Shown piece after piece: positions 59,848 to 64,000 of a stretch of DNA of 64,000 nt (positions are counted from its first letter, which is position 1; each line of letters starts with the position of its first letter). Source of the DNA: Vulcanimicrobiota bacterium (GTDB taxonomy: Bacteria; Vulcanimicrobiota; Xenobia; Xenobiales; JADMJV01). The translations under genes were made by a program, and so were the position numbers. The notes beneath the pieces are model-generated. The model saw nothing but the letters and a program-made list of their open reading frames with translations. It was not told the DNA's origin and searched no databases. The stretch is taken from assembly GCA_019637395.1 (NCBI GenBank), contig JAHBVR010000014.1, positions 186,001 through 250,000 of the forward strand, written 5' to 3'.

Positions 59848-61253
59848 AAACGCAGCAGGCTCAGGGCGGTGCCGCTCGTGACGGTGAGAATCAATAGATT
59901 CAGTAAAAGATTTTTCTGCAGCAGGTCATCTGAACTTTGCAACCAGGGATCGGCTTCGACTTCGCTCAAAAGCGTCCAATGCTCGTCCACCGGCTTCCAG
60001 GCGCCCATCCAACGCTTGCCCCCCTTCTCGAAGTAGGCCAGGCGCAGGCGCGGGCTTTGCTTTTGCAGTTCGGCCAGTTCGGGGGCCTCCGGCTGCAGCA
60101 GCACGTGGTGATACTTCGGTGAAAGATGGGCGAGCCCATGCGAATACGGCTCTCCCAGGTCACGCAGGTGGGCCACGCCGTCTTCGTTGGCTTGCTCGAC
60201 CGGGCGCAGCGCCAGGTCGACGATGGCGTGGTGGGCTTTTACGGTCAGGTAGGTATTGACGAAGAGCGGCAGGACCAGGGTCACGCCCAGCGCCAGCGCC
60301 GCCACCGGGCGGGAAAGCAGGCGGTTGACCCGGTAGCGCAAACTCCAGGGCCGGCGGCACAGCAGCGGCTCGCGAAAATGCCGGCGCTCCAGATCCTCGA
60401 CCACCCCCGCCAGCGAAGCGGTGCGCCGTTCCGGAGCCAGCTCCAGACAATGCTCCACGATTTGCGCCAGATCTTCGTCGATCTTGGGATTGAGACGGCG
60501 CAGGCCGACTAACTGGCGGCTTTGCACCAGTTCGCGGTAGAGGCGCAGACGTTCGCCGGCGTCCTCGGTGACGCTCAAGGAAGTGCGATCGTCGGCGGAA
60601 AAACGCGGGTAGTGACCGGTGAGCAAGCGGTAGGCGGTGGCTCCAAAGCCGTAGACATCCCAGCGCACGTCCGGCTGGGCGTCGCCGGCGGCTTGCTCGG
60701 GCGGCATATATCCCAGGGTACCGAAGGAGTTGCCCTGGTCGCCCAAACTGCGGGCCTGACCAAAATCCACCAGGCGCGTGCGTCCTTCCGCGTCCAGCAG
60801 CACGTTGGAAGGCTTGAGATCGCAGTGCAGAACCCCCTTGCCGTGCATGTAGTCGAGGGCTTGCGCCATCTGTTTCAGCCAGACCACCACTTGGGCCGAC
60901 GGTGCGGTCTGGTGGGCCAGCGAGCCCCTGAGCAGGGGCATCACGTAATAGGGCGGGTCGTGATCCAGGTCGGCGTCCAGCAGCGTGACCACTCCGGGAT
61001 GCTCGGCCAGCCGGCTCAATTGTTGGAGTTCCCGTTGAAAGTAGCGCCAGTTGACGACTTCGCGGCGTAAGAATTTGACAGCCACCTGCAAACCCGTTCG
61101 TTCCTGGATGGCCGCGTAGACGCTGCCGAAGCTACCGCTTCCAATCAGTCGCCGCATCTGGTATCCGGCCAACTGGAAAGGGATTTCCGAGAGGCTGCTG
61201 GAGCGCCGGCGTTCTTCGCCCGACTGAAATACCGTCTCATCCGCTTGATCCAT
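59835..61253 (-). CDS. Ser/Thr kinase with C-terminal extracytoplasmic loop, non-RD
   Basis: 472 residues in the usual bacterial order: kinase first (about 28-290), then a basic stretch, a membrane helix (about 315-337), an outside domain of about 110 residues and a second membrane helix (447-467). Motifs: IGSGSFGSVY, Lys60 (VAVKFL), HCDLKPSN (143-150) and DFG (163-165). The catalytic-loop Arg is Cys, so this is a non-RD kinase. The outer loop between two helices could sense a ligand. It diverges from the zincin gene by about 40 bases. Confidence 0.9.
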   Translation of the reverse strand: MDQADETVFQSGEERRRSSSLSEIPFQLAGYQMRRLIGSGSFGSVYAAIQERTGLQVAVKFLRREVVNWRYFQRELQQLSRLAEHPGVVTLLDADLDHDPPYYVMPLLRGSLAHQTAPSAQVVVWLKQMAQALDYMHGKGVLHCDLKPSNVLLDAEGRTRLVDFGQARSLGDQGNSFGTLGYMPPEQAAGDAQPDVRWDVYGFGATAYRLLTGHYPRFSADDRTSLSVTEDAGERLRLYRELVQSRQLVGLRRLNPKIDEDLAQIVEHCLELAPERRTASLAGVVEDLERRHFREPLLCRRPWSLRYRVNRLLSRPVAALALGVTLVLPLFVNTYLTVKAHHAIVDLALRPVEQANEDGVAHLRDLGEPYSHGLAHLSPKYHHVLLQPEAPELAELQKQSPRLRLAYFEKGGKRWMGAWKPVDEHWTLLSEVEADPWLQSSDDLLQKNLLLNLLILTVTSGTALSLLRFNRS

Positions 61254-61291
61254 GGCAGCCCGAATTTCTCGTGGGCGAGGAAAAAGGCCTT

Positions 61292-62596
61292 GTGAAGCCT
61301 AAATACTCCAGTGTGAATTTAGGTCCGGTCAGCTTCCACTCGGGTATGCCCATTCAGCCGGTGCCGTTGCGCCCGCTTCCCCAAGCGGAAACGCCTTTGG
61401 CCCCCGGTGATCGGGCCACCCTTTCCACGCCGGTCCCGCTAGAAAGACCTCCTACCCTGATAGAAACGCCGGCCCCGCCGGTGGCCAAAGCTCCCGCCCC
61501 GGACGTTCCGCAAACTCTTTCCCTGGAGATGGGCGAAGTCGGAGCCGGCCTGCTTTGCGCCGGCGCTCCCGCGGCCAGCTATTCCAGCTCCGGCACCTTC
61601 TCCAACAACACGGTGGGCTGGTCGGGCGACCCGGCCCCGCAGGCCGCTTTCGGCCAGAGCCACCTGCCGCAGATCCACGGCGGCCTGCAATATGCCGAAC
61701 AGGTGATGCCGGGCTTTCGCGGCAAAATGGACGAGCTGCTGCATTCCTCCGACCCGGCTCTCGAGAGCAAGCTCAAATCGTTGGCCGATGAGCAAACCTC
61801 GCTGTGGACCGCGCAGAGCAAGCTGCTGTCCATGCCCGACCACAAGTTGAAACCCGAGGAAGTCAAGCGCAAGGCCGCGGTGATGGAGCGCCTGGAGATT
61901 CTCGAGCAGAGCCAGACCGCCACCGAGAAGGCCATCAAAGATCGTTTTCAGGCCAACAGCCGCAAGGCTGGGGAGGTCGCCGAGGTTTTTCTTAGCCGTT
62001 TGCGCAAGAACGGACAGGTGGCCGACATCGGCGACCGGCTCAAGCTGGACACCAAAGCCAGTGCCCGGCTCGCCCAAGACGGCATTCCCGAGAACGACCT
62101 GAAGAAGTGGGTCAACGAGTTCCACCATCAGACCGGCCTGCCGGCCCCGAGCCAGCTCAAGATGTCCTATACGGAAGAGCGACCGAACTATTATGCACCC
62201 ACCGATACCGTCAACATCGGCGATAAATTCAGCAAGCGGATGGTTCTTCATGAAGTCGCTCACCGGGCCGAGTACAAATGCCCGGAAATCAGCCTGGCCA
62301 ACAAGGACTGGGTGCGGGCTCGCTGCCAGAAAGGCGGCTTCTCCTCGGAGCCGGCTAAATTGAAGGAACTGGTTCCCAATGACATCTACACAGACGGGGA
62401 AGTGGCTCTCGAGGACACTTTTATCGATCCTTACGTAGGTAAGGTTTATCCCGACCTGGCCAGCGAAGTGCTTTCCATGGGCCTGGAGCGCTTCTCCAGC
62501 AAAGCGGAGCTGGTCAAGCTCTACACTCAGGATCCGGAGCACTTTTTCTTGACCCTGGGGGCCATCCAGATCATGCACTCGAAGGACAGATGGTAG
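61292..62596 (+). CDS. HExxH zincin with Pro-rich leader
   Basis: 434 residues from a GTG at 61292 preceded by AAGG and GAGG; a GTG at 61271 is the alternative. No signal peptide. A Pro/Ala/Thr-rich leader of about 75 residues is followed by a helical region (about 140-230) and a metallopeptidase-like domain with LHEVAHRAEY (HExxH at 320-324) and a downstream SEVLSMGLE (Glu about 392) as possible third ligand. The family is unknown; lethal-factor-like effector peptidases have the same bare motif. Overlaps the next gene by 7 bases. Confidence 0.68.
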   Translation: MKPKYSSVNLGPVSFHSGMPIQPVPLRPLPQAETPLAPGDRATLSTPVPLERPPTLIETPAPPVAKAPAPDVPQTLSLEMGEVGAGLLCAGAPAASYSSSGTFSNNTVGWSGDPAPQAAFGQSHLPQIHGGLQYAEQVMPGFRGKMDELLHSSDPALESKLKSLADEQTSLWTAQSKLLSMPDHKLKPEEVKRKAAVMERLEILEQSQTATEKAIKDRFQANSRKAGEVAEVFLSRLRKNGQVADIGDRLKLDTKASARLAQDGIPENDLKKWVNEFHHQTGLPAPSQLKMSYTEERPNYYAPTDTVNIGDKFSKRMVLHEVAHRAEYKCPEISLANKDWVRARCQKGGFSSEPAKLKELVPNDIYTDGEVALEDTFIDPYVGKVYPDLASEVLSMGLERFSSKAELVKLYTQDPEHFFLTLGAIQIMHSKDRW

Positions 62597-62886
62597 CCAG
62601 GAAATACAAGCTGCTCCGCCCCGCCCGTCCGGTCGAGCTGCCCTGGAAAGAACGCCCCAGCGCCGTCATCTGGGTGGAGTCGAGCGACTATGACGAGGAC
62701 GGCGTGCTGCACGTGGAAGGCGAGGATGCCGACCTGGTCGAGAGTATACGTTTCGCGGTCTCCCAGGCATACGGTAGTCGCGGCCGCCCCCTGTCGTTGG
62801 AAGAGCCTTTCAGTCCTCGAGATCTGGCCTGCGCGCTTTTCGGCCGCTGGCTGAAGCAGTTCGAAGCCGTCGAGATTTCTGAATAG
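62590..62886 (+). CDS. Small acidic protein coupled to the zincin
   Basis: 98 residues, acidic and soluble (AVIWVESSDYDEDGVLHVEG, LVESIRFAVSQAYG). Its start lies inside the last codons of the zincin gene, so the two are co-translated. It could be a chaperone or immunity-like partner, but nothing in the sequence proves this. Confidence 0.6.
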   Translation: MVARKYKLLRPARPVELPWKERPSAVIWVESSDYDEDGVLHVEGEDADLVESIRFAVSQAYGSRGRPLSLEEPFSPRDLACALFGRWLKQFEAVEISE

Positions 62887-62974
62887 CCTGATCTAGACCA
62901 AAGTCCATTTCATCCGCCTGTTTAAATCATTAAGCTGTTAACGATCAGGAAGTTTACCTCGTTGGGGGAAATCA

Positions 62975-63493
62975 GTGGAAGATCCGAGGGAAACCTATTA
63001 CCAGAGGAAGCTGCAGCAGCTAGACGGCCAGTGGGCCTGTCTGGACGCCAGCCGTGCCCTGGTGGTGTTGGGAATCCTTCATACCTACGACTGCATGCAT
63101 GAGGTTCTTTCCGCTGAACTGCAGAGATTTGGTCTCTCCAGCTCGGCCTACAATTTGCTGACCATCCTGGACAAGCAGGAGAACCAATGTTTAGCTCTAC
63201 ACGAAATCGGACGCCTGATGGTGACCAGCCGGGCCAATATCACCGGACTGATCGACAGTCTGTGCAAAAAGGGTCTGGTGGACCGGGTCCCTCACGAAAG
63301 CGATCGGCGCATCAAGCTGGCCAAATTGCTGCCGGCCGGACGCCGGTTGCTCCAGGAAGTCACCCCCATCCACATTCAATTGATCACCCAGTTGACGGCC
63401 ACGCTCTCGGACGAGGAGCGCGCTATCTTTGTCGAGCTTATGAAAAAGCTGCGCAAGCAGGCCGTGGCCTTGGGAGCAAACTTGGTCTCCTAG
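62975..63493 (+). CDS. MarR-family transcriptional regulator
   Basis: 172 residues from a GTG at 62975. The winged helix-turn-helix is clear: LSSSAYNLLTILDKQEN, LALHEIGRLMVTSRANITGL (recognition helix) and LCKKGLVDRVPHESDRRIKL (wing with Asp-Arg-Arg). An N-terminal extension of about 30 residues is unusual. It directly precedes a TolC-family gene, so it probably represses an efflux operon in response to a small ligand. The 88-base gap upstream is AT-rich (TTTAAATCATTAAGC, GTTAAC) and likely holds its promoter and operator. Confidence 0.93.
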   Translation: MEDPRETYYQRKLQQLDGQWACLDASRALVVLGILHTYDCMHEVLSAELQRFGLSSSAYNLLTILDKQENQCLALHEIGRLMVTSRANITGLIDSLCKKGLVDRVPHESDRRIKLAKLLPAGRRLLQEVTPIHIQLITQLTATLSDEERAIFVELMKKLRKQAVALGANLVS

Positions 63494-64000
63494 CGCTGTT
63501 GCTGTGCAGCCCGCCTCTGGCCGCTCAGCCGGTCGAGGCGCCGTTATCGGTGGTGCCTACGGAGGAGCCGTTGACGCTGCGCCAGACCGTCGAGCGAGCC
63601 CTGGAAACCCATCTCAAAACCCGCCTCAACAAAGAGAAGATTCGCGAAAGCGAAGCGCGCGCTCAACAGGCCTGGGCCGAGATCAATCCCACCGTCACCT
63701 TCAACGCCAATCAGTACAACCGCACCATCAACCTGGCCTCGCAAGGCCTCTCCGGATCCAACTTGCCGATTCCGGCTTTTGTCGGTCCCTTCTACACTTT
63801 CGATGCCCGCGTGCAGGTGCTCTACACCTTTTTGGATGCGGCCAAGCGCTGGCACATCAAGGCCGCCGAGGTGGGCAAACTGGTTTCCGAACAGGAGCTG
63901 GAGCTGGCTCGCCAGCAGGTGGATCTGCTGGCGGCCAGCGCTTTCGTCAATCTGCTCAGCGCCCGTCACGCCCAGCAGGCCGGCCTGGCCGATCTGGCTC
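63481..64000 (+). CDS. TolC-family outer-membrane protein, 3' end outside window
   Basis: The frame reads KLGLLALLLCSPPLAAQ (a signal peptide), then LTLRQTVERALETHLKTRLN, SEARAQQAWAEINPTVTFNA and VQVLYTFLDAAKRWHIKAAE, typical of TolC-family outer-membrane factors, and continues past the window edge. No ATG, GTG or TTG precedes the signal peptide in this frame, which overlaps the end of the MarR gene; a TTG at 63499 would cut the signal short. Either a CTG start or an indel is present. Second outer-membrane factor in the window. Confidence 0.75.

Overview
The window is a GC-rich, tightly packed bacterial chromosome segment of about 64 kb with no rRNA, tRNA, CRISPR array or intact insertion sequence. 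The envelope is diderm: there are TolC-type outer-membrane factors, an RND pump with a lipoprotein adaptor, lipobox proteins and pseudopilins. Hanks-type Ser/Thr kinases, FHA proteins, a SARP-type regulator, several pseudopilin sets and a P450 together suggest a complex, poorly sampled lineage. Deep-branching uncultivated phyla (for example Eremiobacterota/Xenobia-like) or a myxobacteria-like genome are possible, but no marker gene allows placement.

Layout. 1-5.5 kb: a truncated unknown gene, a TrmN6-like methyltransferase, a 0.45 kb array of hairpin repeats, a DoxX-like protein, a multicopper oxidase and a frameshifted gene. 5.5-15.5 kb: a retropepsin-like protein, two pseudopilins, a P450, a solute-binding/TRIC-channel fusion coupled to a PilX-like protein, a GAF-membrane-pilin-like protein, a HhH-GPD glycosylase and an FHA-GAF histidine kinase. 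15.6-23.1 kb: one operon for a CusCBA/CzcCBA-like efflux pump plus its two-component system. 23.4-28.8 kb: a DA1-like zinc-ribbon peptidase, a membrane protein, an aldo/keto reductase and a large leader-bearing protein.

28.8-36.8 kb is an accessory and decaying region. It holds a DUF1016 nuclease plus RHH protein between exact 21-bp direct repeats, a broken HNH endonuclease, an IS630 remnant, a peptidoglycan-binding/transglycosylase-like protein, a broken formylglycine-generating-enzyme homologue and a broken NHLM-type peptide exporter.

36.8-47.2 kb is a coherent and unusual locus. Two Ser/Thr kinases with an extracytoplasmic N-terminus and a cytoplasmic C-terminal kinase bracket a PilX-like protein and two pseudopilins. 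They are followed by an FHA/degenerate-GGDEF/SARP regulator, a short subtilisin-like protease and a His-rich protein. CCGCAAG-type direct repeats, resembling SARP operators, lie upstream of the protease gene and of a small His-rich gene.

48.4-57.5 kb is mainly metabolic: DUF2252, adenosine deaminase, a hexapeptide transferase, glutaminase, an EEP-family nuclease, an M20 amidohydrolase, a beta-ureidopropionase-like nitrilase, then a fructosamine-kinase-family/LMW-phosphatase pair that suggests protein deglycation. 57.6-64 kb has membrane and unknown proteins, a broken 2OG-Fe(II) oxygenase, a third Ser/Thr kinase, a zincin with a Pro-rich leader, and a MarR regulator followed by a second TolC-family gene cut by the window edge.

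One theme crosses the window. Several predicted hydrolases (27.1, 33.6, 45.1, 53.1 and 61.3 kb) lack a Sec signal but start with a Ser/Pro/Thr-rich, disorder-prone leader, which may mark a shared non-Sec export route.
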